Positions 8,055-15,934 of a DNA stretch of 39,800 nucleotides are shown here, piece after piece. The position numbers and the translations under genes were made by a program. The DNA is from DATBIS01 sp036556805 (GTDB taxonomy: Bacteria; Actinomycetota; UBA4738; HRBIN12). Position 1 is the first letter of the stretch; each line of letters starts with the position of its first letter. The notes beneath the pieces are model-generated. The model was given only the letters and a program-made list of their open reading frames with translations, had not been told where the DNA came from and did no database searches. The stretch is from positions 1 through 39,800 of the forward strand of contig DATBIS010000061.1 of assembly GCA_036556805.1 (NCBI GenBank), written 5' to 3'.

Positions 8055-8935
8055 GCGCGCAGTGCTTCCGCGATCAGCTCCAGGCGATCGGCGGGACCCG
8101 CCGGCAGCACGATGAACCAGCTGGCGCCCGCCTCGCCGAGCCGGTCGACGAAGGACCGCAGCTCGCGTCCCGTTCCGGTCCACACGCCCTCGACCGAGAC
8201 GCCGCGCCGCTCCCGGTCGGCGAGCAGCCGCTCGAGCTCGGGTCGGTCCTCGCCGACCAGCGCGATGCCGCCCCAGGTCGCCTCGACCCCGCGTCCGTCG
8301 GCGAGCTCGCGCAGCCGGTCGACCCGCTCCTCGAACCCGAGCGCGTCGAGGCCCCAACCGTTCCACGCGTCGGCGACCCTCGCCGCGACCTCCAGCACGC
8401 CGTCGGAGAGCCCGCCGACCCAGAGCTCGGGCGAACCGGGCGGCAGGATCGGGCCGGCGATGGGCGGGACGGTGTCGCCACCGGGCCACGTCTTCCCCGC
8501 GAAGAGGCTCCGCAACGCGAGCACGGTCTCCTCCAGGAGTTGCAACCGCTCGCGCACCGGCGGGAACGGGAAGCCGTAGCGCTCGTGCTCCGGCACCGAG
8601 GCGCGGTCGCCGGCGCCGAGCGCGAGGATCGCGCGGCCGCCGCTCATCTCGTCGAGCGCGGCGGCCTGCTTCGCGAGGAGACCGGTCGAGCGAAGCGTGA
8701 CCCGTGCCACGAGCGTGCCGACGTGCATCGAGGGATGTCGCGCGGCGGCCGCGGCGAGGATCGAGAACGCCTCGAGCGCCGGTCGGTCGGGTCCGGACGG
8801 CGGGTAGAACACCGGGGGGAACAGGTGATCCGGGGAGAAGACCCCATCGACCCCCAGTGCGGCGGCGCGCGCGGCGACCCCGAGGGGTCGCGCGGGGTCG
8901 GCGGTGAAGACCGGCAGCGAGATGCCGAGCTTCAC
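8051..8935 (-). CDS. LLM-class flavin-dependent oxidoreductase
   Basis: A 294-residue luciferase-like TIM barrel, starting KLGISLPVFTADP and continuing with GVDGVFSPDHLFPP, MHVGTLVARVTLRSTGLLAKQ and RAILALGAGD, which are typical of the F420- or FMN-dependent LLM family. This family includes F420-dependent dehydrogenases and methylene-tetrahydromethanopterin reductase, as well as monooxygenases; the cofactor cannot be decided from what I see. GTG 8935 overlaps the ROK gene stop by 4 bp, and its own stop overlaps the 5-FCL start by 4 bp. Its sitting between a glucokinase and a folate enzyme may be chance or may point to a redox step in C1 metabolism. Confidence 0.88.
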   Translation of the reverse strand: MKLGISLPVFTADPARPLGVAARAAALGVDGVFSPDHLFPPVFYPPSGPDRPALEAFSILAAAAARHPSMHVGTLVARVTLRSTGLLAKQAAALDEMSGGRAILALGAGDRASVPEHERYGFPFPPVRERLQLLEETVLALRSLFAGKTWPGGDTVPPIAGPILPPGSPELWVGGLSDGVLEVAARVADAWNGWGLDALGFEERVDRLRELADGRGVEATWGGIALVGEDRPELERLLADRERRGVSVEGVWTGTGRELRSFVDRLGEAGASWFIVLPAGPADRLELIAEALRA

Positions 8936-9897
8936 GCGGTGAGCTCCTCGAGCGCGAGCGCGGCCGCGCCCACCGCTCCGGCCCCGTTGCCGAGCTGAGC
9001 GGCCACGATCGCCACCGCAGGACGGTGGTCGGGCGCCTCGACCGACTCGACGAAGGCCGCACGGGCCGGCCCCAGCAGCAGCTCCCCCGCCGCGATCGCG
9101 CCGCCGCCCACCACCACGATCTCCGGGTCGAGGATGTTCACGAGCCCCGCGATCCCCTCGCCCAGGCGCCTGCCCACGACCGCGAAGATGCCCTCGGCGA
9201 TGGGGTCGCCCGCCTGGGCCGCCTCCGTGACGAGCTGCCCGTTGACGTTCGCGGGATCGCCGTGCGCGAGCGAGGCGATCGCGGAGGTCGGATGCTCCAG
9301 CACCGCAGCGCGGCCGCCGCGCGCGATCGCGTGACCGCTCGCCACCTGCTCCCAGCAGCCGTGATTGCCGCAGCCGCACAGCGGCCCGCCCGGCTCCACG
9401 ATGAAGTGGCCGATCTCCGCCGCGAAGCCGTGCGCCCCGCGGAAGAGCCGCCCGTCGGACACGATGCCCCCGCCGATCCCGGTTCCGATCGTGATCAGCA
9501 ACAGGTCGCGATGCCCGCGGCCGGCACCGAACCGGAGCTCGCCCCACGCGGCGACGTTCGCGTCGTTGTCGGTGATCGTCGGCAGGCCGAGCGCGCCGCC
9601 CACGCGCTCGGTGATCGGGACGTCCCGCCACGCGAGGTTCGGTGCGAACGTGAGGACGCCGGTGCCCTTCTGCACGAGGCCCGCCGCGCCGATCCCGAGC
9701 ACCGCGACCGCGTCGGTGCGCACCGCCTTCGCGGCCTCGATCATCGACCCGAGGGTCGCCTCCATGTCCTCCGCGGGCGTCGGCAGCTCCTCGCGCGCGA
9801 GGATCTCGCCGTCGGGCCGGATGCGTACCGCGGCGATCTTCGTCCCGCCGACGTCGAGGCCGATCGCCTCCCGGCCCTCGGCGGCCCCGTCGCTCAC
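8932..9897 (-). CDS. ROK-family sugar kinase, probable glucokinase
   Basis: This 321-residue kinase has the ATP-binding start GLDVGGTKIAA (about 13-23), the ROK signature region ending in EIGHFIVEPGGPLCGCGNHGCWEQ (in two pieces, with the zinc-binding His and three Cys), and a GGGAIAAGELL segment near the end. Actinobacterial glucokinases of this type phosphorylate glucose with ATP and some also take part in carbon repression (established for Streptomyces GlkA). The GTG start at 9897 overlaps the previous gene by 4 bp. Its position beside an ArsA-like ATPase and a small Cys-containing protein matches an arrangement I recall from other Actinomycetota. Confidence 0.9.
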   Translation of the reverse strand: MSDGAAEGREAIGLDVGGTKIAAVRIRPDGEILAREELPTPAEDMEATLGSMIEAAKAVRTDAVAVLGIGAAGLVQKGTGVLTFAPNLAWRDVPITERVGGALGLPTITDNDANVAAWGELRFGAGRGHRDLLLITIGTGIGGGIVSDGRLFRGAHGFAAEIGHFIVEPGGPLCGCGNHGCWEQVASGHAIARGGRAAVLEHPTSAIASLAHGDPANVNGQLVTEAAQAGDPIAEGIFAVVGRRLGEGIAGLVNILDPEIVVVGGGAIAAGELLLGPARAAFVESVEAPDHRPAVAIVAAQLGNGAGAVGAAALALEELTA

Positions 9898-10187
9898 GCG
9901 ATGTCGATGCGTTCGAGCCGGCGGCCGGCGTTGTCGTCGTCGGCGACGTCGTCGGCACGGGCGTCGACCACGGCCTTCATCGCGAGGAGGAACTCCCGGC
10001 CGGCGTTCAGCAGGTGCTCCACGACGTCGGGCTTCAGCGGCTGGACCGCCGCCACCGCGAGGCAGATCGGACAGAACCCGACCGTGCACACGTGCGGGGT
10101 CTCCTGCGCCGGCTCGGGCTCCGTCGCGGCGGTCGGACGTGTTCGCTTGCGGGCGCTCGAGTGGGTGGTGTCGTCGGCGGCGGCCAT
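9894..10187 (-). CDS. Small conserved actinobacterial protein (DUF5304-like) with a Cys cluster
   Basis: A 97-residue protein with a disordered, Thr/Ala-rich N-terminal third, then the segment HVCTVGFCPICLAVAAVQ, and a helical C-terminal half (LLNAGREFLLAMKAVVDAR). The cysteines are in the pattern C-x4-C-x2-C, which could bind a metal but lacks an obvious fourth ligand. I recall short proteins of this kind next to ArsA-like ATPases and glucokinase in Streptomyces and relatives; the function is unknown. The ATG at 10187 has GGAAGGAG upstream, and the ArsA stop ends 2 bp before it. The protein's stop overlaps the ROK start by 4 bp. Confidence 0.8.
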   Translation of the reverse strand: MAAADDTTHSSARKRTRPTAATEPEPAQETPHVCTVGFCPICLAVAAVQPLKPDVVEHLLNAGREFLLAMKAVVDARADDVADDDNAGRRLERIDIA

Positions 10188-10189
10188 CG

Positions 10190-11386
10190 TCAGCTCCTTC
10201 CGGGTTCGGCCTGCGGCACCGGCTCGCGACCGAACAGGATCTCGAGGTGGTTGCCGGCGAAGTTCGCCTCGCGCACCACCATCCGCTTGAGGGTCTGGGG
10301 CAGGATGAGGTTTCGCTTGTACGAGCCCACGCGCACGAACAGCTCCTCGCCGCGACGGTGGATGTCCATGTCCTCGCGCGACACGAACGGCAGCCGCATC
10401 GACAACACGTAGCCGGTGCCGCGCTTTCGAACCCGGATCGGCTCGTCGCGATACAGGACGTCCATCGCGGGCAGGTCGCCGTACACTTCTTCGCCCATCT
10501 CCACGAGCAGCGGCTCCCCCACCATCTCGCGGTCGAACAGGCGCGCCGTGAGGATCGGCACCGGCTCGAACGACGCACGCACCGTGTCGAGGTGCTCGGC
10601 CTGGATGTCCTTCCATTTGCCGAAGTAGGGATCGACCACGTCGTCGGGGATGATGCGGTTCACGATCACCGCGTCCACGCGGTAGCCGAACAACCCGAGG
10701 TAGGTGTAGGTCCGGCGCGCCTCGGCGATCACCATCTTCTCCGGGTTCAGCACGAGGCGCACCGACGAGACCTTCTCGTCGGTGAGGATGCGCTTCACCG
10801 CGTCGAGGTTGCGGTGGAGTCGCTCGATCGCGGCGAACACGCGATCGCCGGCGATCGGGAGCGACGTCATGCGCGTGACGATCGGGCGAACCGCGCGCAC
10901 GACGCGCCGCTCGACCGGGAAGATCCGCTCGATGTACCAGCTCATGATCTCGGGGAGCGACAGGAGCCGGAGCGTCTCCGCGGTGGGCGCGCAGTCGACG
11001 ACGAGGACGTCGTACGCGCCCGACTCGACGTGGGTCTTCACGTCGACGAGCGCGAAGATCTCGTCGAGCCCCGGCAGCACCGTGAGCTCCTCGGCCTGGA
11101 TCGTCTCGGTGCCAGCCCAGTTCATCACCTCGACCATGTAGTCCTGGATCTCGCGCCAGTTGTCCTCGAGCCGATCCTGCGCGTCGATCTGCTGCGCCCA
11201 GAGCAACGGGGCGACCTCCGTCGGCCGGCCGCCGATCTCCACGTCGAACGAGTCGCCGAGGGAGTGCGCGGGGTCGGTGGACATCACGAGCGTGCGCCGG
11301 CCGGCACGCGCGGCCCGTACGGCCGTCGCCGCGGCGATGGTGGTCTTGCCGACGCCGCCCTTCCCGGTGAACAGCAGCACGCGCAC
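10190..11386 (-). CDS. ArsA/GET3-family ATPase with C-terminal HSP20-like domain
   Basis: The 398-residue protein opens with a P-loop FTGKGGVGKTT (about 6-16) of the deviant Walker A type, followed by STDPAHSLGDSFDV (switch I), and VVDCAPTAETLRLL (switch II). The last 70 residues (from about 325, YVLSMRLPFVSREDMDIHRR) match the small HSP20-like beta domain found at the end of actinobacterial ArsA homologs. There is no arsenite Cys triad, and no arsenic genes are near, so a role in arsenic export is unlikely; a chaperone or membrane-protein-targeting role like GET3 is a guess. The GTG start at 11386 has TAAGCT 6 nt upstream and no Shine-Dalgarno, so this operon begins with a leaderless mRNA. 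Confidence 0.9.
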   Translation of the reverse strand: MRVLLFTGKGGVGKTTIAAATAVRAARAGRRTLVMSTDPAHSLGDSFDVEIGGRPTEVAPLLWAQQIDAQDRLEDNWREIQDYMVEVMNWAGTETIQAEELTVLPGLDEIFALVDVKTHVESGAYDVLVVDCAPTAETLRLLSLPEIMSWYIERIFPVERRVVRAVRPIVTRMTSLPIAGDRVFAAIERLHRNLDAVKRILTDEKVSSVRLVLNPEKMVIAEARRTYTYLGLFGYRVDAVIVNRIIPDDVVDPYFGKWKDIQAEHLDTVRASFEPVPILTARLFDREMVGEPLLVEMGEEVYGDLPAMDVLYRDEPIRVRKRGTGYVLSMRLPFVSREDMDIHRRGEELFVRVGSYKRNLILPQTLKRMVVREANFAGNHLEILFGREPVPQAEPGRS

Positions 11387-11392
11387 GGCGGC

Positions 11393-11398
11393 AGCTTA
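11393..11398 (-). promoter_or_regulatory. -10 element, leaderless promoter of the ArsA-to-5-FCL operon
   Basis: TAAGCT on the minus strand, 6 nt before GTG 11386. Confidence 0.55.
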
Positions 11399-11424
11399 CC
11401 GGGGACGGGAGCCCCGGTCGGGGC

Positions 11425-11865
11425 TCACCCCATCTCGACGCGTCGCTTGAGCCGTTCCAGGGCGTTCTCGATCACGCGCCGCTCGCCCTCGGCCCGCAGG
11501 AAGCCGGGCACGAGCGGTCCGAGCTCGACGCCGAGCCGGTACGTGACCTTCGTGGTGTCGTCCTCGAGCTCGGTGAGCAGGTACTCGCCGCGGATGTCGC
11601 GGATCGGCCCTCGCGTGTCCTTTGCCGTCCACGAGAGCCCCGTGTCGCCGGTCGCGTAGACGTACGACAGCGTGTAGCTCGCCTTCCCGAGGACCGGCAC
11701 GTCGACCTCGAACGCGACTTCGAGGGGGCGGCCGCCGTCCCCCCGCACCCTCACGACCGCCGAGGTGACCTCCGCCCACTCCGGGTACGCCTCGTAGTCC
11801 TCGATGACCTCCATCACGTCCTCGAGGGGTGCCTCGATCAGGATCGAACCCTCGGCCTGCTCCAC
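11425..11865 (-). CDS. SRPBCC (START/Bet v1-like) family protein
   Basis: A 146-residue single SRPBCC domain: MEQAEGSILIEAPLEDVMEV at the N-terminus, followed by DYEAYPEWAEV, typical of the polyketide-cyclase/dehydrase-like group, and a final helix ending LERLKRRVEMG. These domains form a hydrophobic ligand cavity; the ligand is unknown. It resembles the mycobacterial TB16.3-type protein that lies beside an ArsA-like gene and pimB' (recalled synteny). GTG 11865 has TAGGAT 7 nt upstream, so it is probably leaderless and has its own promoter, although it runs in the same direction as the ArsA operon. Confidence 0.87.
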   Translation of the reverse strand: MEQAEGSILIEAPLEDVMEVIEDYEAYPEWAEVTSAVVRVRGDGGRPLEVAFEVDVPVLGKASYTLSYVYATGDTGLSWTAKDTRGPIRDIRGEYLLTELEDDTTKVTYRLGVELGPLVPGFLRAEGERRVIENALERLKRRVEMG

Positions 11866-11872
11866 GGGCCGA

Positions 11873-11878
11873 ATCCTA
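11873..11878 (-). promoter_or_regulatory. -10 element, leaderless promoter of the SRPBCC gene
   Basis: TAGGAT on the minus strand, 7 nt before GTG 11865. Confidence 0.55.
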
Positions 11879-12523
11879 TTGGGTGGACGATGCGCGCGTC
11901 GCGAACGTGATGAGGATCGCGAGGATGAACACGGCCGCCATCAGCACCGCGCTCACGGCCCACACGATCGCGCGCGACGACACGAGAGGCGCGGCGCCCC
12001 GTGCCATCTGCGACGCCTCGTACGCGCTCCCGAAGTAGACCAGCAGCGCGAGGGCACCGAACGCGCCCACGACGACGAGCACCGCGCCCGCGCCGGCTCC
12101 CGAGACCAGCGCGACGAGCGCGATCACCACGCACATCGTGAAGAGCACCGCGCGTGCGAGCCCCTCGCCGCCGCGGCCGATCGCGCGATGGCCGAGTCCG
12201 GGGAAGACGAGCGAGCGGCGAAACGCCTCGCTCGGGTCGACCGTTGGCGGCGCCTCGTCCTTTCGGAACAGCTCCCCGAACGCCGTGCCGCAGGCCGTGC
12301 AGAAGTTCTCCTCGATCCGGTTCTCCGTCCCGCACGCGGGACAGGGCCAGCGGAGCTCGGTCGCGGGCTTTCCCGTCCGCTCTGCCTCGGGCGCCACGAC
12401 GCGGATGGCGGCGGGCCGCGTCGGCTCCGGCGCACGCAGCGACGTGAAGCACTGGCCACACCATTCGGCGTCGGGCGTGACCATCGCGCCGCAGCTCGGG
12501 CAGCGCCGCTCGGCGTCGCTCAT
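11876..12523 (-). CDS. Zinc-ribbon membrane protein of unknown function
   Basis: A 215-residue protein with two N-terminal zinc ribbons (CPSCGAMVTPDAEWCGQC at about 9-26 and CPACGTENRIEENFCTACG at about 63-81), a short linker, then at least three hydrophobic helices (VLFTMCVVIALVALVSGAGA, AVLVVVGAFGALALLVYFG, and AVSAVLMAAVFILAILITFA). The ribbons should be cytoplasmic. No enzyme motif is visible. Such ribbon-plus-membrane proteins are common and poorly understood in Actinomycetota. The ATG at 12523 is 6 nt downstream of TACCCT, a leaderless arrangement. Its last codons overlap the -10 of the SRPBCC gene. Confidence 0.85.
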   Translation of the reverse strand: MSDAERRCPSCGAMVTPDAEWCGQCFTSLRAPEPTRPAAIRVVAPEAERTGKPATELRWPCPACGTENRIEENFCTACGTAFGELFRKDEAPPTVDPSEAFRRSLVFPGLGHRAIGRGGEGLARAVLFTMCVVIALVALVSGAGAGAVLVVVGAFGALALLVYFGSAYEASQMARGAAPLVSSRAIVWAVSAVLMAAVFILAILITFATRASSTQ

Positions 12524-12529
12524 GAAAGC

Positions 12530-12535
12530 AGGGTA
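12530..12535 (-). promoter_or_regulatory. -10 element, leaderless promoter of the zinc-ribbon membrane protein
   Basis: TACCCT on the minus strand, 6 nt before ATG 12523. Confidence 0.55.
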
Positions 12536-12564
12536 CTCCCAGAGCCCCCGCCGGCCTCGGAACG

Positions 12565-13710
12565 TCAGCCCGCAGCGGCGGCGAGCCAGCCGGCGAGGCG
12601 TTCGGCGATCGCCGGCCACGTGTGGTCCCGCTCGACGCGCGCGCGACCGGCCTTCCCCATCGCTCGGGCTCGATCGGGGTCCGCGAGAAGCCCCGCCACG
12701 GCCGACGCCACCCGCCCCACGTCCCGCCCGTCCACGAGGATGCCGGTCTCGCCGTCGACGAGCGACTCCCGCGCGCCGCCGGAGTCCCCCACCACGACCG
12801 GTCGCCCGCACGCGGCGGCCTCGATGAAGACGTTGCCCCAGCCCTCGACCTCCAGGCCGGCGCGGCGGCTCCGGCAGGGCATCGCGAACACCTCGCCGGC
12901 GGCGTAGTAGCGGGGCAGGTCGCCTTCGGCGACCTGCCCCGCGAAGGCCACCGACCCTTCCGGCGCGGCTGCGGCGAGGCGCCGCAGCCGCGCCTCGTCC
13001 GGCCCCCCGCCCACGATCAGGAGCATCGCCTGCGGCACGATTCGGCGGATCGCCGGCATCGCCCGAATCAGCACGTCCTGGCCCTTGCGCGCCACCAGGC
13101 GGCTCACGCACACGACGAGCGGTCGCTCACCGATCCCGTGGCGCTCGCGGACCTCGTGCGTGGGGAGATCCGGCCGGAACCGCTCGACGTCCGCGCCCGG
13201 ATACAGCACGGAGACCGGCACGCGGCGCGGGACGGCCGTGCGCACGCGCCGCGCGATGAACTCGCTGCACATCACCGGTACGTGCGAGGCCCGCGAGGTC
13301 ATGAACCGAAGCATCGCGTGCGCGCCCGGGACGGTCGCCAGCCAGTAGTCGAAGCCGTGCGCGGCGACCAGGTAGGGCGTGCCGTGCCGTGCGAGCCGCG
13401 GGCCGAGCTGCGCCAGCGGGAACGCGTCCCCGAACAGGACGACCCGGGCGCCGGTGTCGGCGACCGAGCGCTCCACCAAGGCGGCGACGCCGGGCGTCGG
13501 CCACAGGAACGTCCGGGTCCCGCGGATCACGCGATACGGCACGGCCGCGTCGTGCTCCTCGGAGCCCTCCCAGCGCGGCGCGAGCACCGCGACGCGGTCC
13601 GGGGGAAGCTCGCGCACGAGCGCCTCGAGCGTGCGCTGGATGCCGCCGACCCTCGGCGGGTAGTCGTTCGTCACGAGCAGGGTCCGAGGGACGTTCACCG
13701 CGGCGGCCAT
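12565..13710 (-). CDS. pimB: GT4-family glycosyltransferase, PimB'-like mannosyltransferase
   Basis: This 381-residue retaining GT-B enzyme has the N-terminal VTNDYPPRVGGIQ characteristic of PimB', the hinge region VVCVSRLVARKGQDVLIRAM, GGGPDEARLRRLA, and the donor-binding VEGWGNVFIEAAACGRPVV (E-x7-E region). PimB' (Rv2188c in M. tuberculosis) adds the second mannose to phosphatidylinositol mannoside at the inner face of the membrane. Length and motif spacing agree closely with that enzyme, so the function is well supported, though other GT4 mannosyltransferases share the fold. ATG 13710 is preceded directly by GAGAGG; GTG 13698 is an alternative start. It is divergent from whiB. Confidence 0.85.
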   Translation of the reverse strand: MAAAVNVPRTLLVTNDYPPRVGGIQRTLEALVRELPPDRVAVLAPRWEGSEEHDAAVPYRVIRGTRTFLWPTPGVAALVERSVADTGARVVLFGDAFPLAQLGPRLARHGTPYLVAAHGFDYWLATVPGAHAMLRFMTSRASHVPVMCSEFIARRVRTAVPRRVPVSVLYPGADVERFRPDLPTHEVRERHGIGERPLVVCVSRLVARKGQDVLIRAMPAIRRIVPQAMLLIVGGGPDEARLRRLAAAAPEGSVAFAGQVAEGDLPRYYAAGEVFAMPCRSRRAGLEVEGWGNVFIEAAACGRPVVVGDSGGARESLVDGETGILVDGRDVGRVASAVAGLLADPDRARAMGKAGRARVERDHTWPAIAERLAGWLAAAAG

Positions 13711-13731
13711 CCTCTCAGAGCCCGCCTCCCT

Positions 13732-13746
13732 TGGCGCCGGGCGCCA
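13732..13746. promoter_or_regulatory. 15-bp interrupted palindrome upstream of pimB'
   Basis: TGGCGCC and GGCGCCA flank a single G, 22 bp upstream of the pimB' start in the pimB'-whiB divergent gap. It could be an operator or, in RNA, a small hairpin. GC-rich palindromes occur by chance in this genome, so support is weak. The rest of the 157-bp gap is C-rich with no clear -35. Confidence 0.25.
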
Positions 13747-13867
13747 CGCTCCGCGGCCCCCTTCCCCCGTCTGTCCATCCCCCGTCCGGGGCATTTCGCA
13801 TGGTCCCCAACAGACCCCTTCCATCCCCCGGCCCCCCCGTGATACGAATGCGCCCACAGCGCCTGCC

Positions 13868-14170
13868 ATGACCGTCGCCTCTGAGGGGGGAGCGACCTTG
13901 CGGACTGAACGGTTCTTCGACCTGACCCTTCTTCCGGCCGATCCGTCGCCCCCGGACATGTGGCAGGAGCAGGCCTCGTGCTTCGGGATCGATCCCGACG
14001 TCTTCTTCCCGATCTCGGAGGAGGAGGCCGGCCCGGCGCTCGCGTTCTGCGGCGCCTGCAAGATCCGTGAGACGTGCCTCGCGTGGGCGCTCAAGAACGG
14101 CGAGCGCTACGGGGTCTGGGGCGGCACGACCGAGCAGCAACGGCGCCGGCTCCAGCGCCAGGTGGCCTGA
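13868..14170 (+). CDS. WhiB-family Fe-S transcriptional regulator
   Basis: A compact WhiB protein with the four cluster-binding cysteines C38, C61, C64 and C70 (ASCFGIDPDVFFP and CGACKIRETC), the GVWGG turn at about 82-86, and a basic tail EQQRRRLQRQVA for DNA contact. WhiB proteins bind a [4Fe-4S] cluster and work with the primary sigma factor. The sequence is closest in look to the WhiB1/WblE-type housekeeping group (impression only). ATG 13868 has no ribosome-binding site, whereas TTG 13898 follows GAGGGGGGAG with good spacing and gives a 90-residue protein, a more usual length; I report the longer form but favour the TTG start. Confidence 0.93.
   Translation: MTVASEGGATLRTERFFDLTLLPADPSPPDMWQEQASCFGIDPDVFFPISEEEAGPALAFCGACKIRETCLAWALKNGERYGVWGGTTEQQRRRLQRQVA
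13883..13892 (+). promoter_or_regulatory. Strong Shine-Dalgarno inside the long whiB reading frame
   Basis: GAGGGGGGAG lies 5 nt before TTG 13898. Because it sits after the ATG at 13868, it points to TTG as the real translation start of the WhiB protein. Confidence 0.5.
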
Positions 14171-14195
14171 CCTGGTCGACCCCCCAGCGGCAACC

Positions 14196-14201
14196 CATAC
14201 T
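14196..14201 (+). promoter_or_regulatory. -10 element, leaderless promoter of the heptose-kinase-like gene
   Basis: CATACT, 6 nt before ATG 14208. It is the same hexamer as that before the CNB/CBS gene at 1293-1298. Confidence 0.5.
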
Positions 14202-14207
14202 GGTGGC

Positions 14208-15254
14208 ATGACCCCGCCGGACGTGGTGCACGCGACCGCGCCGCTGCGCATCAGCTTCGTCGGCGGCGGCACCGACTTCCCGCACTGGTTCGAGCACCAC
14301 GGCGGCGCGGTCCTCTCCGCGACGATCGATCATCACGTCCGCGTTCGGGTCTCGTCGCGGCGCGACCGCAACGTGCGCGTGCGATCCAACGACCTCGGTC
14401 GTCTCGTCGAGTACCACCTCGACGACGGGCCCCGTTACGACGGCGTGATGGATCTCGTGAAGGCGGCGATCGAGCGGGTGGGAGTTCCCGGCGGGATCGA
14501 CGTGTCGATCGAGTCGGACGCGCCACCGGGAAGCGGTCTCGGAGGGTCGTCGGCGCTCGTCGTCGGCGTGGTGGCGGCCGTTGCTTCCCTCCGCGACGTG
14601 CCGCTCACCGCCGACGAGCTCGCGCGGATGGCCCATGCGATCGAGCGACGGGACCTCGGCATCGCGGGCGGCTGGCAGGACCAGTACGCGGCGGCCTTCG
14701 GCGGCCTCAACCTCATCGAGTTCACGGCGTCGGAGGTCTTCGTGTCGCCGCTCGACGTCGATCCCGTCGTGCTCGCGCGTCTCAAGGAGCGGCTTCTGCT
14801 CTGCTACACGGGCAACGTGCGGCGCAACGCCGGCCTCATCGACGCGCAGATCCGGCTGCACGCCGAGGGCCGCGAGGAGACCATGCTCGGGATGAAGCAG
14901 CTGCACGCGATGGTGTACGCGATGCGCGACGCGATCGAGCAGGACCGGCTCGACGTGCTCGGCGGCATGCTCCGCGAGGCGTTCGAGCAGAAGAAGCGCA
15001 TGAACCCGCACATCGCCGAGCACACGCCGATCGAGGGCATGCTCGCGGCCGCGCGGCGCGCCGGCGCGATCGGCGGCAAGATCTGCGGCGCGGGCGGCGG
15101 CGGCTACCTGCTCGTGTACAGCCCGCCGGAGCGGCGCCGGCGGGTGGCCGGCGCGCTCGAGCGGCTCGGCGGGCAGCTCGCGCCGTTCTCCTTCTCGACC
15201 GAGGGGGTGCGCGCCCGCCGCGGGGACGAGGTCTGGGCGCCGAGGGTGTGGTGA
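14208..15254 (+). CDS. hddA: GHMP kinase, D-glycero-D-manno-heptose 7-phosphate kinase-like (HddA)
   Basis: A 348-residue GHMP-fold kinase. It starts with ATAPLRISFVGGGTDFPHWF, as in HddA and related sugar kinases, has the ATP-binding glycine loop APPGSGLGGSSALVVG (about 105-120) and the third motif KICGAGGGGYLLVYSP. HddA phosphorylates D-glycero-D-manno-heptose 7-phosphate at C1 on the route to GDP-heptose. The overlap with a GmhA-like isomerase immediately downstream strongly supports a heptose role. HddB phosphatase and HddC nucleotidyltransferase are not in the window. ATG 14208 has CATACT 6 nt upstream; no Shine-Dalgarno is visible. Confidence 0.85.
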   Translation: MTPPDVVHATAPLRISFVGGGTDFPHWFEHHGGAVLSATIDHHVRVRVSSRRDRNVRVRSNDLGRLVEYHLDDGPRYDGVMDLVKAAIERVGVPGGIDVSIESDAPPGSGLGGSSALVVGVVAAVASLRDVPLTADELARMAHAIERRDLGIAGGWQDQYAAAFGGLNLIEFTASEVFVSPLDVDPVVLARLKERLLLCYTGNVRRNAGLIDAQIRLHAEGREETMLGMKQLHAMVYAMRDAIEQDRLDVLGGMLREAFEQKKRMNPHIAEHTPIEGMLAAARRAGAIGGKICGAGGGGYLLVYSPPERRRRVAGALERLGGQLAPFSFSTEGVRARRGDEVWAPRVW

Positions 15255-15850
15255 TGGCGGGCGACGCACGCTCGACCGCGGCCGCGTACCTGCGCGAGGT
15301 CGCCGACGTGGCGGGGCGAGTCGAAGCCGAGTGCCTCGACGACATCCTCGCCGCCGCCGAGCTCGCGGTGCGGTCGCTTCGCGGCGGGGGCAAGCTGCTC
15401 GTCTGCGGCAACGGCGGCAGCGCCGCCGACGCGCAGCACTTCGCCACCGAGCTCGTGAGCACGCTCACGCTCGACCACGAGCGGCCCTCGATCTCCGCGA
15501 TCGCGCTCACGACCGACACATCGCTGCTCACCGCGGTGTCGAACGACTTCGGCTTCGAGCACGTCTTCGAGCGTCAGGTGGAGGCCTTGGGCGCGCCCGG
15601 TGACGTCCTGATCGGGATCTCCACGAGCGGCAACTCGGCGAACGTGGTCCGCGCCGCCGAGCTCGCGCGGTCGCGCGACCTCTCGGTGATCGCACTGACC
15701 GGCGAGTCCGGCGGCAAGCTCGCGCCGCTCGCCGACGTGTCCGTGCGCGTCCCGAGCTCCCTCACGTACCACGTGCAGGAGTGCCACATCGCCGTCGAGC
15801 AGCTGATCGCGCTGCTCGTCGAGCGCGAGCTGTACCCGCCGGCGTCCTGA
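15254..15850 (+). CDS. gmhA: SIS-domain phosphoheptose isomerase (GmhA-like)
   Basis: A 198-residue SIS domain with CGNGGSAADAQHFATEL at about 51-67, ISTSGNSANVVRAAELA, and YHVQECHIAVEQLIALLVE near the end, which match the GmhA family that converts sedoheptulose 7-phosphate to heptose 7-phosphate. The His and Glu residues expected in the active site (E67 and the C-terminal His) are present. ATG 15254 overlaps the kinase stop by 1 bp, while GTG 15251 would give a 4-bp GTGA overlap; either way the two genes are coupled. The product is the substrate of the upstream kinase, so the pair forms a two-step unit. Confidence 0.9.
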   Translation: MAGDARSTAAAYLREVADVAGRVEAECLDDILAAAELAVRSLRGGGKLLVCGNGGSAADAQHFATELVSTLTLDHERPSISAIALTTDTSLLTAVSNDFGFEHVFERQVEALGAPGDVLIGISTSGNSANVVRAAELARSRDLSVIALTGESGGKLAPLADVSVRVPSSLTYHVQECHIAVEQLIALLVERELYPPAS

Positions 15851-15869
15851 CGTCTTCCCCGTTCCCCTC

Positions 15870-15898
15870 TTGACTCTCGAACACGTGTTCGATAGGGT
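15870..15898 (+). promoter_or_regulatory. SOS promoter with LexA box between -35 and -10
   Basis: TTGACT (15870-15875) and TAGGGT (15893-15898) are spaced by exactly 17 bp. The spacer is filled by the perfect 16-bp palindrome TCGAACACGTGTTCGA (15877-15892), which fits the mycobacterial LexA consensus TCGAAC-N4-GTTCGA. LexA bound here would cover the promoter. The leader of about 30 nt carries GGAGG (15925-15929) before the GTG at 15935. Confidence 0.88.
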
Positions 15899-15934
15899 GA
15901 TCGCCCCGCTCGGCCCCACCGAACGGAGGCGGCC

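Noticed and set aside
10190..11386. Arsenite efflux ATPase
   Set aside because: The protein lacks the arsenite Cys set and has an HSP20-like tail; no arsB, arsD or arsR is near.
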